A stretch of DNA of 64,000 nt, from contig GG745329.1 in assembly GCA_000151295.1 (NCBI GenBank), positions 1,283,633 through 1,347,632 of the forward strand. Direction: 5' to 3'. Below are positions 23,435-36,603 of this stretch, one piece after another. The first letter of the stretch is position 1, and every line of letters starts with the position of its first letter. The position numbers and the translations under genes are program-made. The notes under the pieces were generated by a model. The model did not search any database, was not told the DNA's origin, and saw only the letters and a program-made list of their open reading frames with translations. Origin of the DNA: Allomyces macrogynus ATCC 38327. Its lineage: Eukaryota > Blastocladiomycota > Blastocladiomycetes > Blastocladiales > Blastocladiaceae.

Positions 23435-26400
23435 TCAATAGTTGTGCAGGATCAGCGCCGTGCCCGCCAGCACGAGCGCCGTCGTGTCGGTTCCGTCCTC
23501 GACAAGCACGGCGACCGTCGCAACGTGCGTTTCGCGCGATACATCCGAATAAACTGGCACTGGCAGCATGCGCGCCTTGCCCACCGCCATGGACGCTCCA
23601 CCCGCGACGCCCGGCCCAGATACTGGCTGCGACGGAAGCGGAATGAACGTGGCTTGAAGGCTCGCAGCGTTCAATGCCGGCGTGAGAGCTGACTGAACAG
23701 GTGCCAAGCGGCCGTCGGTGACCACGGCGCCCTGCAGCCACAATCCTGTCACCTCGAGAACCGGCGCAGCAGCAATATCTGGCACGTCGGCGGCGATTGC
23801 GTCGAGGGCGCTGGTCGACAACGCGCCAACAAGAGTGAGCTCGTGTACGCGTCGTTTCATCGCCTGCGCGCACAGCTGCTGGATCAGACACAAAAATCCC
23901 GCCGGTGACGACGTGCACAGACGCACGTTTGGCACCCGCGCTCCCGGCGCCAGACCGACCAAGGTCGAGCCCTTCATCACCGACTCAAACTGGCCAATCG
24001 TGGCCGCGACCTCGCCCAGTTTCTTCTCCACTTCGCGTGGGAACTGGACCAGGTTGCCCTGCGGCACGAGCGACATCCACTCGTCCGGGGTTGAGCTAAT
24101 GGTAACGTCGGCCAAGAGGTCGCGGTGCTGGTCCGGGTGCGCCTTGGCTTCGGCTAGCTGCGCGCAGATGGCCTGCACTTGAGACACCATGGCCGTGAGC
24201 TGGCGGCCAAGATACTGCGTGAGGCTGCTCCGGAGTTGCTGCTCGTTGACGGGCTTGACAGCGGCCACAATCTTCTTGAGCTGGCTGATCAACGACGAGA
24301 GAATGCTGATCGCTGAATTTGGCGCCGACGACGTCACGTTGGATGCTTGAGCAGCCTGCGACGAGCCGGCCGCGTCGTCCTCGCCACTCTGGACCAAGAG
24401 GACCTTGGCCGCGGCAATCGTCTCACGTGTGCGCATCGCATCGACGGTCGCGTAGATATTCGGCGGCAAGTGCAGCAGCTGGTGGTCGCGCATATCCTGC
24501 AGCGCCGAGTCGACGGCCGCCGACATTTCCTGGAGATTACTCGACGTTGGAATCACAAAACCACGCACGAGTTTCTTGGACGGCATTCGCCCGTTGGTGC
24601 CCAAAATCTCGTCGTTGAAGACGTGCGCGAGAAGCAGCTGCAGCTTGAGCGCATCGGCAGGCACGTCGACGCGGCCGCCGTAAATGAGCTGCAGGAGCCC
24701 GCGAATCGTGCCGAGATCCTTGTCCGAGAGCCGGACCGACGAGGCAAAGTCGCCCGTGCCAAACTCGTAGTACTTTTGCCACGCCTGCGGAATAAAGTAT
24801 CGACGCTCTTGGACCAAACACTGAAACCACGTCATGAGCAGTAGAACTTGAGCGTCGCGAATCGCTTTAGGCTTTTTGATCAAGGTCGAGAGCGACTGCA
24901 TGACGTTGCGCCGGAACCCAGGCGCCGCTTGGACGTTAACCGGCGTGCACATTTCGACAAGTTCGGCGGGTAGTGTGATGGTGTTAGCCTCGCAAGAAAG
25001 AATCGCGCGGAAGCCGACCGCCGTGTCGCCCTTGTTATGGAGAAGCGAAATGCACTGCGGAATCCACTCGGGCAGCGCCTGCAAGTTTTGAATAAACACG
25101 GTGAGACCGTCGCGCATCGCATGCTGCACCGCCTCTGTCGCTGGGTCGGCTTGTCCTTGACCGAGCGACACGACCAGCGCCGATTCGCCAAGCACCGGCC
25201 CGAGGAGCGCAATCGGATCGGCGCCGACGTGGACCATGAGCAGGACCGGCACTTTCGACTCTTGAATTGCGTGCAACAAATCAAATCCGGGTAGCGTCAG
25301 CTCGGCCTCAGTTGCCAAGCGCAGCGCCTTGAACAATCGGTCCGGCAGCAGCGCCTGGGTGAGCAGCGCCTCTTTGATCTTAGCTCCCAAGCTGGGCGGA
25401 TGCTCTTGGTCTCCAGCGCACCAACGCTGCCACCCGGTCGCATTGGCTTGCAGGGCCTTCGCATCGACCAGCGGCACGATGCGCGCGAGCGCTTCCTTGC
25501 GGTCAGTTGGGACCCACGAGGGTAACACAGTGCCATTGCCCCGGCCCATCGACTCGGAATCAGCGGCCAATCCGCAAAGGACCTCGAGGTCCGGGCGAGC
25601 TGCGAGTCCGGCAATCTCCAAAAGCGCCAGACCAAACGCCACATGGTGTGCCGAGTCCATGCCAACCGTGACGTGCTGGTAGACGATCCGCGCCATGGTC
25701 AGCGTCAGCTGCGCGATCCGCGACGATTCTGCGTCGGTACTGCCAGCTGCTGGGTGCTTTTCAATTGCGGCACGGAACCACGACGAGAACGCACCGAGAC
25801 TGAACCGGTAATGAGGGTGCAGCTTGGCCAGCCGCCGAACCAAAAAGTACATGGCCGATGTTTTGTGCAGCATGTCCGCGTACTGCGTCTGCTGCCCCTT
25901 GAGCTCGCGCTGCAGCGCGACCGACTGCTCAAGTGCAGCCGCGACAGTGCCCCCTTGCTCCTTGGCCGTCATGAGCGACTCGTAGAGCTTGTCGTTGGAC
26001 AGGATGTCGCCCGTGCTGTTGCTGAGCTCGGTCAACAGTTGCAGCTCTAGCTGCGCGAGCTGGGCTTGCAGCTGCTGCTCCTGCGCGCGCAGGTCATTGA
26101 GCTGCCGAATCACGTCGGGCGCGTCGTAGGTCGTAATGATGCCCAGCAGCGACGAGCTGAGCCCCTCGGTCGTCGTCGACCAGCACAGCTGCTGAACGGG
26201 GCCCAACAGATCTTCGGGCACCGACCAGCCGGAAAAGGGCGAGTAGACGAGCAACCGGAACCGGTCGTGGACCTCAATTTGCTTTTCGCCGAGCATGAGC
26301 AGCTTGAGGCCGTGTGATAACTGGTACTCTTGCCGCAGAATCGGGAACAGCCACGCGTGGACAGCGTTGAGAGGCAAGTCTGTCAACACAATGGTTCCGC

Positions 26401-29400
26401 CCAGTCGAATCGCCATTTCGAGCTCCTTGACGTATGAGTCGTTTTGCGCCGAAATGACCTTGGGCTTGACGTAGGTCCGGATCGCATCGAGCCCAAGCCC
26501 GTTGCCGTCTGCGACCCAGAATGTTGTGCCCGGGTTGAGCGCAGCCATGATCAGATTTTCGCGGGTAATCAAGTCGCCATCAGCTGGAATGTCGAGATCC
26601 TGTTCAAACTGGTGCGCAAACGAGAACGGCTCAATGCCGAGCATGGCCGTCCATTCGCCGAGTCGGTTCCGGCGTTCCGTTTCCGAGAGCGGAGGACACC
26701 AGACGCAGTACATGGCGCAGCACATCGCAATCGGTTCGAGGTGCAGGAGCCGGTCGTCAATGGTCGCGAGCTGCTGCTTCCAGCGCATCTCCTCGGCGAG
26801 AAGCGACGACAAGAGCGACTGTGCGCGAGCCAGATTTGCTTGCGTTTTCGCGAGCACGTCGGCTAACCTTTGCGCCTCGCCCGTCTTTTCGGCAAATTCG
26901 GTTTTGAGCTTGGCCACGGTCTGATCAACCGACGTGACGGCTTCGTTGAGCTCGATAATGCGTTTGCGCGACTGGTCGAGCGACAAGTTGAGCTGGTTCA
27001 GCTTGGACTGCAACGGCGCGACGCGCTCAATGACTTTCGAGTATTCCAAATTGGCCGTAACCCACACGGCGAGCGGTGCCGCCGCGACCGAGCTCTTGCG
27101 CACCGTCGCCTCGACAAACGAATCGGGCTTTTGCTTCATGAGCTGCTCGACTTGAGCCCGAATAGCTGGCGTGACGGCCTTGGCGTCAAAGTTGAGCACA
27201 TCGTCCTTGAACGAGCGTTTACCGAGCACGGCCTTCATCGCCGCCCACGACATGTCCTGCTGCCCGAGCAGACGCAACACGCCCTCGAGCACGTCACGCA
27301 CGACCGCTGGTGGCGCGCGCAACGACCGCACTTCGGTCAAGTGCTCCGCCTTGATTTCGCTGACGGCCGACTTGGCCTTGAGGAGAAGCGGCTCGACGCG
27401 CGCGAGCTCGTTCTGAATCCCTTGGCGCTGCTCTTCAATGACGGCTTCTTCCTTGGACAGTTGCGCAGTCAACTGCTCCATTTCGGCCTTTTGGTTTGAC
27501 ACGTTGACCATCGTGTCGGTGATTTGCTTGAGGTACGAATCGGCCTGCACCTGCTTCTCCTGCAACTGGCGCTGCTGCTCGCGCGCCTCGACCGACAGCC
27601 GATCGACGGCAGCCTTGGCCGCAATCAGCTTGTCGAGACCCGACAATAAAAACTTGCGGCGCTCCTGCAGCTTGACGGAGATACGGTCGATAATCGCGTG
27701 GAACACCTTAACCACGGCGACCAGCTGCGCCGGTGCCCGACCATGCTTCATGAGCGAGTAGAAGCGGGCAATGGCCGAGTTGAGCGGATCAGAGATCGAC
27801 TTGGTGATGGCGCTGATGCACGTGTCGTCCCAATCGGCCCACCGCAGCGCCATGCCGCGGGACAGGAAGAGCGGGAAGCCGGGAATGAGCGCCGGGAGCA
27901 TGTTGACTAAGACCACCTTGATGTTGGCCAGGCACCGCTGGAAGACAAACTCGGCCATCGTGCCTGGGAATGCGGCACGCTGGAAATCGGCTTCAGCCTC
28001 GGCCATGTCGGGAACCAAATCGGGCGCACCGCCGGCAATAAGCTGGTGGATGAGCTGGTAATACGGCGGCGCTGGGCAAGCATGGCGCTCGACAATGACG
28101 ACGAGTTTGCTGTTGCGAACGCCCGTGGCGAGCACAATGTCCTTGATCTGGGTAATGCAGTTGGGGAGCGACGCGATTTTCGTGTACGTGAGTACCTTGA
28201 CCGGCACACTGCGCTCCTGGCACACGGCGGTCAGAACGGCGAGGAATGGGACCCCCTGGCCCGCCGAAATGCGAATGACGGCGAGGGTGCTGTCGAGTGC
28301 GTCGCGGAAGCTGGACGCGAACCACATGAGCGCTTGCGTCTCGCGCACGTCTCGGGTCTCGGGCGCGGCCAACGCCAGGGGACCAATGCCCAGATCGACG
28401 CGCGCTAATTCGCCTGTGATCATGTTGCGCACGTAATCGTCGTGGTCGGGGAACAGGACGAGTGCGAGGCGCAAGAAGAATGAGGGCACGCCGTCTGCGT
28501 CCGTGGCTTGCCGTGCAACGACGAGGTTGAGCCATTTCTTGGCCTCGAGTAAAGCACCCGTTTTGCCGACCATGTCGCCCATGACGGCTGCGAGTCGCGA
28601 ACCAATCTTGGCATCGATCCCAGCCGAGCGGAGCGCTGCGAGTGCGTCACGCGAGAAAGCGTCGCCGCCAAGGGCTTCGAAGGACTGCACAGTCAACTTG
28701 TCCGCCAAACGCAGCGAAATCAGCGACTGGTTCGCGGCCGTGCAGACGACAGACACGTCGGCCACCGTGATCCACTCGAGCGTCTTTGGGTGATAGAACC
28801 CGCGGTGCTGAATCAGCTGGTGCAAGAATTGATGGACCTGGATCGTCGCGTACTTGTCGACGTTGCAAAGATCCACGTCGCACACGACGAGAACGAGCGG
28901 CTTGCCCGACTTGGTGGAGAGGGTCGGTCCGGCCATACTGCTGGACAAGGTGCAGCCTTGAAGGAGCGCTGAGACCAAATGCTCCGACGTCGTTTCCTGC
29001 GTGGCCTGGACCCAAATCGCGTCCGTCAGGCTCTCGCGAATGCGACGCTTGCGGCCGCTGCCCAGACCGCCAACGACCAGCTGATGACTTGGCGCCGACG
29101 CTGCATCCTCGGCACGCGCAATCAAGTGGTCAATGTGCACGATCGCCATGCGACTGACCGTCGCCGGCGACGCGTACGCGAGCGAGTGCGTCGTGAAGAT
29201 AAAGTTGACGTTGTCCTCAAACTTGATGCGTTCGCCATTGGGCATCGTCAGCAGACGGTTATCGTCGAGGACCGAATTGAGCGCCTCGATCCACTCAGGG
29301 TCGACGTCCCCGTCAAACAGAATCAGGTGGTGTGTCTCGGCCGCGGCCAACGTGTTGCGCGACGACAGCGTGACCACTCCGTCGTGCCATTCGCGCGTGT

Positions 29401-32400
29401 CGCCGTCCATGAACCCGAGCAATCGGTTCCGGTTCAGTGCCTTGGGCGACACAATCGTGACCTTGGTCGGTCGCTGCTGCAAATTCCACGCCGCGGCGAC
29501 CAGCTTGACAAGCGTGACCTTGCCCGACCGCGGCAGGCCGACAATGCACACACCCATGCGCTGCGCACACGATGTGTGGAGCTGGAACCCGGCTTGGATT
29601 TGCCAGTCGAGCGGCGTGAGCCCAAGCTGCTTGTACGCATCGGCCATGGCTCGCACGAAATCGCCCGTCGTGCTGCGGTTGCCTTCGGACCCAAAGTAGA
29701 GCGACAACAAGCCCAAAAAGACCTGCTTGTCCGGCCCCGTCAGCTTGCTCTCGGTGCTGACGCGCATCGCCTCGGCGAGCACGTCGCTGCCCGAAACGCC
29801 CTGGCCGGCCGAGCGACGCAGCGACCCGGCGGTCATGAGCACGGCCTTGAGAGCGCGGAGGCCCCAATCGTAGTGCGATTGCACCGACAAGATCTTGCGG
29901 CACGCGTCGTAAAATTCGACCACAACCTTGCCCAGATCGTCTGTGTTGTCAAACCCTTGCGCCTTGAGCTCAATTTGGCAAATGTAGGTCACGTCCGGGT
30001 GCGTCATGGCAATGTTGCGGAACAGCTGCTTGAGGTTGTTGGGCAACTGCTGCCGGCCCTTGTACTGCTTGCCCGCCGGGTTGAGCGTGACAAACAGGCA
30101 CGAGCTGTGGTTGACAGTCAGTTCCGTGCCGGCAATCTGTACCGTCGGAAACCGCTTGAGCAGCGCCTGCTGAATCGTCGAGACGAGGTTACTCACGGCC
30201 GCGAGCACGCCGGCACTGAGCCGGTTGAACTCGTCAAAGCAACCCCACGCGCCGCACTTGACGATGCCGCAGAACAGCCGCGTTATCGAGCTCACGTCGA
30301 GCGCCTCGTCACAGTTAAAGACGAGCACTTGCCGGCCCAACAGGTACCCGAGACTCTTGACACTCTCCGTCTTGCCCGTGCCGGCCGGGCCGTAGAGGCA
30401 CCCGCCGAGCCCTTCGGACATGGCCTGCATGAGCGTCGCAAAACACGTGTCGGTCAACGGCGTCTGCACAAGCTTGCTCGGGTTGCCCTGGTACTCGAAC
30501 GAGTAGGCAAACTCGGCCTCGAAACACCGGACCAGGCACGCGCCGTCCTTGTAGTAGTACCTCAGCACGCGCAGCCACAGAAAGTCGTCGGTCGACGTGA
30601 CGCGCTGCGCGACGAGTTCCTTGATGACGCGCTGGAAGTAGATCGACTCGTACGACGACGAGTCGAGACTGGCTTGGACCGCGGCCAAAGTCCCGTCGCG
30701 AATCGCCTGCTCGATCCTGGCCGTCATTTGGATCCGGTAGACGAGATCGGTGATCTGCTCCGGGTACGCCTTGCCGCCCACGGGCGCGTGCAGGCACTCC
30801 TTGAGCAGCGCCGCGAGCGTCTCCTGGATCCCTGACGACAGCGCCGACAGCCACTCATCCACGGACGACGTGATGGTGATGGGCGCGAGCAGCGGAACAT
30901 ACTCACCGCGTGAGCTCGAAATACCCTTGACGCGCCCGTCTTCTAGGGCGACACTCGACAGCCCGGAAAACAGCTTCTTGAGATGCGTCTGGACGACGAG
31001 CGGGTTGAGTGCCGACTGCGACAGGATCTCGAGCAAGTCCTCGTCGCCAATGAAATAGAAGCGCGGGAACGCCTTGCGCTTCTCCTCGAGAAACGCGAGC
31101 AGTGCTCGCTGGCACAGCTCCAAAAACTTGACCGCATCGGGCAGCTGCTGCACTTGCGACATGGTCAGGAGCTGCGACACGCGCGGGTCGGCGCCAATCT
31201 GCCGCATCAGTGCGCGGAACGTGACATCGACTTGCGCAAACTTTTGCTGCTGCGCCTGCGGAAGTGCCGTGATGACGGGCGCGAGATAGACCCACTTCTT
31301 TTGCACGGCCTGCAAATTGTGCAAACACTGGTCGAGGTCGGCCAAGCGCGTGTCCCAGAACGCGAGCAGCTCGCCAAATGCACCGGCCGTGGGCGTGGCA
31401 AGCAGTGATGAGACAACAGCGCGCTGGTCGCTCAGCTCGACGAGTACCCCCTTGAACTCCTTGATGAGCGCGACCTCGCCGCCGTACGAGTGCGTCGTGA
31501 GCGGCAGCGAAAACGAAATCGACCAAATCTCAATGTCCTGGATCGCGTCGCGGACCACCGACTCGTTGCGCGCGCGCAGCCCAAGATCAAACACTTGCGA
31601 CCGAATCTGCTGCAGTTTCGGCAGGTGCCCTAGGACTTGCGCGACGAGCACTTTTTGCGTCGGCGCGATCCCGAGCAACGCGCAAAACTCGGTCCAGTGT
31701 TGCGCCGTAAACTTCTTGATGTCGGCAAAATACCCGTGCCACTCGCGCGCGAGGTAGAGCAGGCTCTCAATATCTTTGTGCAGGCTAAGCGTGGCGCGGC
31801 TCACCTGCTGGTCGGCCAGGCGCTCGCGCCACGTCGTGGCGGCACTTCCGAGGTCGTCGACCTGGACCGCGACAAGCGATGTTTCGAGCAGCGGCTGGAT
31901 CGACTGCTTGAACTCGGCCATGAGCTTTTGCGCGGCGAGGCTCGACGTGATGATATCGTGGCACTCGTCGAGCAGCTCAAACGACGGTACGGGCATGTCA
32001 AAGTAGCGGCAATCCTCGACGAGGCTCTTGGAATGCGTCTCGAGCTCGAGCAGCACTTCCAGCAGCTGGTCGGGCGCGGCCGCGTCGTCCTTGAGCTCGG
32101 CGTGCAGCTGCGCAATCTGCGACTGCAGCCGCGTCGTGCGCGACTCGATCTGCCCCTGCAGCTGGTCGTACTGGTCATGGATCATGAGCTCGTGGCCCTT
32201 GACCATCACGTCAAACTGGTTGTACTGGTTGACAAGATCCGACATGTCGGGCGCTGAACCCGCGACCGTGCGCAGCAGCTTTTGCTTGACCTGGATCTGC
32301 GAGAAATGGTGCTGCGTGTCATTGACGCGCAGCTGGTCGTGCGTCTGCTTGGCCTGCGCAATTTCGCTGACGGTCGTCGGCACCTTGGCGAGCAGCTCGA

Positions 32401-34863
32401 GCCCGGAATTGAGACACTCTTGGATGCACTTGGCATGAGCGTGAATGCTCTGGCTCAGTGATACGACGAGCACGTCAAACAGCCGCTGCAAGAAATCGTC
32501 AATCGAGGCCTTGAGTGGCAAGATCGAGCATGTCATGTTGTCGATCTTGAACGACGGCGGCAAGAGCTCGGCCTCCTTGCCGCGCTGCTTGACCGTCTTG
32601 AAGTGCGCCTCCCAGTCCTGGATCGTAACGCACTGCGCGGACACGACCTCGAGCAGCTTGTCGGCCGGCAGGCACCCGACCACGACCCAGTCCATGTAGG
32701 TCTGCAACTTCTTGTCGAGCTCGTCAAACGTTTGCTCGGCGCGGCGGTAGACGGTGGCCATGTCCTCGACGTGGTCGTCGAAAATGTCGGAGTAGGCGCT
32801 GCCGGCACCTCTCGCGCCCGTGGGCTCAACCAGACTCGGCAGCGTCAACGGCTGGCTGATAAGCCGCTTGAGCTCGCGGTAGTACTTGGCCTTGACTTCC
32901 TCGATCGGCGGGCGCACCGTCACCTTGCCGTTCTTGAAGACGACATCGATCTTGATTTCCGGCAAATTCGTCTCGGCCAAGGTGCGCGCATAGTTGGTCT
33001 GCATGACCTTGTAGAGCTGCTGCTGCAAGTGGTTGCGCCACGGCCACAGCTGCTCGGCCGTCCACCGGAGCCCGGCCAACGTGCTGTTGATCTTTTGGAC
33101 ACCCTCCTTCCACTGCGTCGCCGTCGGAATCAGCACCATGCCCTGGATCGTCTTGACAAACGTCGCGTGCAGCGCCTGGAGCCGGTTATTGCTCTCCTGC
33201 AAGTCGTTGGCTGCGGCCGTGACGGTGGCCATGAATCGCGCGACCTGGTCGCGGTGCCGCCAATCAATCTGCTGCTGAATGATGCCCTCGAATTGCACGG
33301 CGCGATCGATGAGCAGCGGCTTGTGGAACGAGAGCATCTTGGTATCGATCGAGTTGTAGAAGTGAGCGAGCTGCCGCAGACTCACGGCATACTTGAAGTA
33401 CCTCTGCGCCTCCTCGGCGAGCTGCACAATCGCCGGCGGTAACTTGCACCCGAGCGCGAGCAATTGCCGCGCTTGCCGGAACACGACGCCGAGCGCGTCC
33501 GGGAACATGACGTGCAGCCGGCCGTCGTGGTAGTCGAGCACGAGCAGTTGCTGGCCAATCGCGAGCTGTCCACGGCGGCTTTCGACGTCGTCGATCCACT
33601 CAGCCAAGGTTTGCTCACGGACGTGCGCGAGCGTTGTCTGCAGGTCGCGCAGCTGCGTGGAGAGGCCAATGGTACGGTCGGCGGCAATGCGCGAGACGAG
33701 CAGGTCGTGCTCGCGCACGCGCTCGAGCATTTGGTGGATCCAAATCAGCCGGTCCATGGCGCTGTCGGGCGGCGTCTTGAGCAGCGATGAGATGGACCGC
33801 ACTTCGTGCTCGACCTGTCGCAGGGCGACGTTGAGCTGCGTGTCTGCGATACGTGGAGAAGTGGCATGAGCCAATAGTGCGTGGCAAGGGCTTTTGGGCG
33901 GTAAACGAAAATAGGACGTACCCAACGCCTTTCGTCCCGATGGCCGCTTCAACAGGCTCACGTACTTGGGCCAGTTGCGGAGCAACAGCGACTCGTTTTC
34001 GCTTAAGATGCCCTTGACAATCTTGACGAGCCGGTCGTCGAACGCCTGCAGCTCGTACTCGCACTGGTCCCATGCCAACTGTTGGAACGAAAGGACAACG
34101 GGTGAATCGAGCGAACTCCATTTCGCGACAAGACGCGACAAACAACGCACCTCCCACGCGCCGCCCGGCATGAAGAGCGAGTCGCGCGACAGCTGCGCAA
34201 ACAGCTGGCCGCAATCGAGCGCGACCTTGTTCTCGCGCAAAATCTCAAGGCAGCGCACGGCGTCGACGAGCTGCGCGAGCCGTGCGGCCACGGCGCGTAA
34301 ATGCACGAGCACGCCTTTGTCGACGGGAAGCGTCGGCTGGGCAACGGCGCTGGCCTTGACGGCGCTACTGCCGCGCGACGACGACGCCGAAGACGGCTGC
34401 GCGGCACCCAGGGCGCGGTTCACGACGGCGAGCGCCTGCTCGGCGCGCTCCGAGAGCAACAGCAGGCCGTCATTGTCGGCGACCAGCGGGCTGGGCAGCT
34501 GGTCGTGCGCAAACTTGACAACGTGATCCATCATGGCCGCGCACAGGATCGGGATGCGGTCGGACGGGAATGCTTCAAAAATGAGATCGTCGACCATGTC
34601 GCGGAACTGGTCGACAAACTGGTAGACTTTGAAGGGCGAAAGCAGACTGGAACGACGAAACCGCAACGTCAGCAAATCGCCCAGCACGTTCCGTTCGTGC
34701 GCCGTTGAAACAGCAATAGCGTACTGGAACGTTAAGAACTCCTGGCGCATCGACGACAAAATCTCGATAAACTTGCGCGCTTCGTCGCGCTGTGCGGCCG
34801 TGGGCGCGTTGATGGCGGCGTCCGACCAGTAGCAGCATTCGTCTTCGTAGACGGGGCCGCGCG
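23435..34863 (-). CDS. IFT dynein-2 heavy chain (DYNC2H1/DHC1b), 5' end unresolved
   Basis: The reading frame runs from about 34863 (likely acceptor site; open to 34897) to the stop at 23435. A probable 78-nt in-frame intron lies at 33844-33921, leaving about 3,780 aa. Dynein-2 is the retrograde motor of intraflagellar transport. Family-specific stretches are PRFYFIGDEDLLEILSQS, FAYSFEYQGN, AAA1 GPAGTGKTES with KCGAWGCFDEFN (30.37 kb), and RSLRAPPAVVRDVLEGVLR in the microtubule-binding domain (27.3 kb). The C-terminus ends in a short hydrophobic GTALILHNY, as in other dynein-2 chains. By comparison with animal DYNC2H1, roughly 180 N-terminal residues are missing and must lie in small exons upstream of 34.9 kb. 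AAA2 reads GLPRSGKV. The AAA3 and AAA4 loops are degenerate, and the AAA2-AAA3 region is much shorter than usual. Confidence 0.9.
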
Positions 34864-34897
34864 CTGCGTGCACAGCATCGGCGGTTGGTATTGGCAC

Positions 34898-36603
34898 GTC
34901 TACATTGGTTGCCGTTCATTGATCTGCTCGTCAAATCGCCGTGTTTGATGGTTGCGCTCCATGAGTCGTGGTTCGTGACGATGATTACCGTCGAGGTCCG
35001 ACGAGCCGAGTGCGGGATTTGGCATGCCGCTGGCCATTCCGGTCACAGAAACGGGCATCTTGAGGTTTTGCAGGCGCAGACGACGAGGATGCTGGCAGTT
35101 GTTGTCGCTGGTACGCAGCAGAAGCTGGACCTGGTTGGTGGGTGGGTGAAGGCTTCTGCAACAGCAAACCGAACGCGGTCATGTGTTCGTTGGTCGTTCG
35201 TTCGTTTCGAGGGCGTTTGATCTTGCGTGCGATCTTGATGCGTTCTGCACGATTTCCCAGCTTTTCTGTCAACTTTCCAGCGCATGGTTTCGCGCTGGGC
35301 TCGACGGTGCTGAATGTGCTGCTCGTGCTGACAAGTGCTCCAGTTCCCGGTTCAAAAAGCAGCAACACAGAGAATATCCAGCCAAGAGTCTGTATTCCAC
35401 ATCCAACGCCCAAAACCGTTATGACCAAGCTTGAGAAAAGGGAAGACAAGCCTGTGAAAGAGCAGCAAATGTCAGCAAGGGCGAAGGCAAATGTGTGCGG
35501 AAACGCCAACAATCGATCGACACGCCAAAGGGGCCTCAGGTATTAAAATAGGTATCCGTCATGCTGATCGGAAACTCTAGTTTGATTGATGATGCATCAA
35601 CGGCCGCGAACTCTGCTCAACCCGCGTCGGCGGCAGCGAGCAGGCTCGGTGACCATTGGCGTGTCGAACGAAGGCGGGCGGGAGAGACGGGGGCTAGAAT
35701 CATACCAAGTTCGCGTAAGCCGTGTCGTCTGGGAAGGAATGGACGTTGACAAAGAGCGTGAGCGTGGCGAGTGGCGGCCGGCACGTTTACGTCTGATCTG
35801 CTGGGGGGGACGTTGCGTCGAGATCGCGTGACCTGTTGCGGTGCTACAGTACTTGGGCAGACTCATGTGATGCTCAGGCGATCGCGGCAAGACGCTTTGA
35901 TCACTTACCTCTCCACCGCAACCATGTTGTCCTCCAGCGCGCGCAGCACTTGTCGACGTCATGAGGCGAAAAGCTGCAAATCTGAAATTTAGACAGCACC
36001 CCTCTCATTCCGTCGTCTCGAACCCTGGCGCCTGCAGGGTGGATGGAGCCTGTCGAGTAATCGCGGTTGGCGAGCCTGCGCTGCCAACGGCAGAGGGCAA
36101 AGCATTTTGTCCATTCTTGTGCGTCGCAGGGTTTCTTGTGAAGCGTTTGATTCCTGGAGGCGCGGTCGTGAAACAACCACCTTGCAGATGTGCGGTGAGA
36201 AACGGCGCTCCCACCGTGTTTGTGTGCACCTGCGCCCAACTTCCACCCACCTCTGATCGCGCGCGCTCTGCCGACGCTCGAACGAAACGACGCAGCCCAC
36301 ATCAAACACCAACACCCGCTCGAGCTTTCTTGTTTGTTGGACGAACCGATACCGGCACGACCAGCCCGACGATCAGCATCTGCGCACCGTCAATATCATT
36401 TGCCAGACTACAACTCATTCACCTCGATTGCAACAGCTCGCCGAGCCACTTTTCGACATGCCGTACGAATCGGCCCTGCATCTCGCCGCGGCAGTGCGAT
36501 CGGCGCCATTCTCCAATAACCGTCGGCTGACGTGAAATGGAATCGACAATCTAGACTGGATGTGACCGAGCCAGCAACCACCGCGCCCACCGACACGGCG
36601 ACC
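34898..36603. other. region between dynein-2 and the next gene; missing dynein-2 5' exons expected
   Basis: No convincing ORF on either strand. The missing N-terminus of the minus-strand dynein-2 gene is expected here as one or more small exons. A good donor (GTAAGT) is visible on the minus strand at about 35910, preceded by a frame reading LRALEDNMVAVER. I could not build a complete phase-consistent model. The right part should also hold the promoter of the plus-strand gene at 36604. Confidence 0.4.

Noticed and set aside
28979..30835. 618-codon open frame on the plus strand
   Set aside because: Antisense shadow of the dynein-2 AAA1/AAA2 region, with His/Arg/Val-rich composition typical of such shadows.
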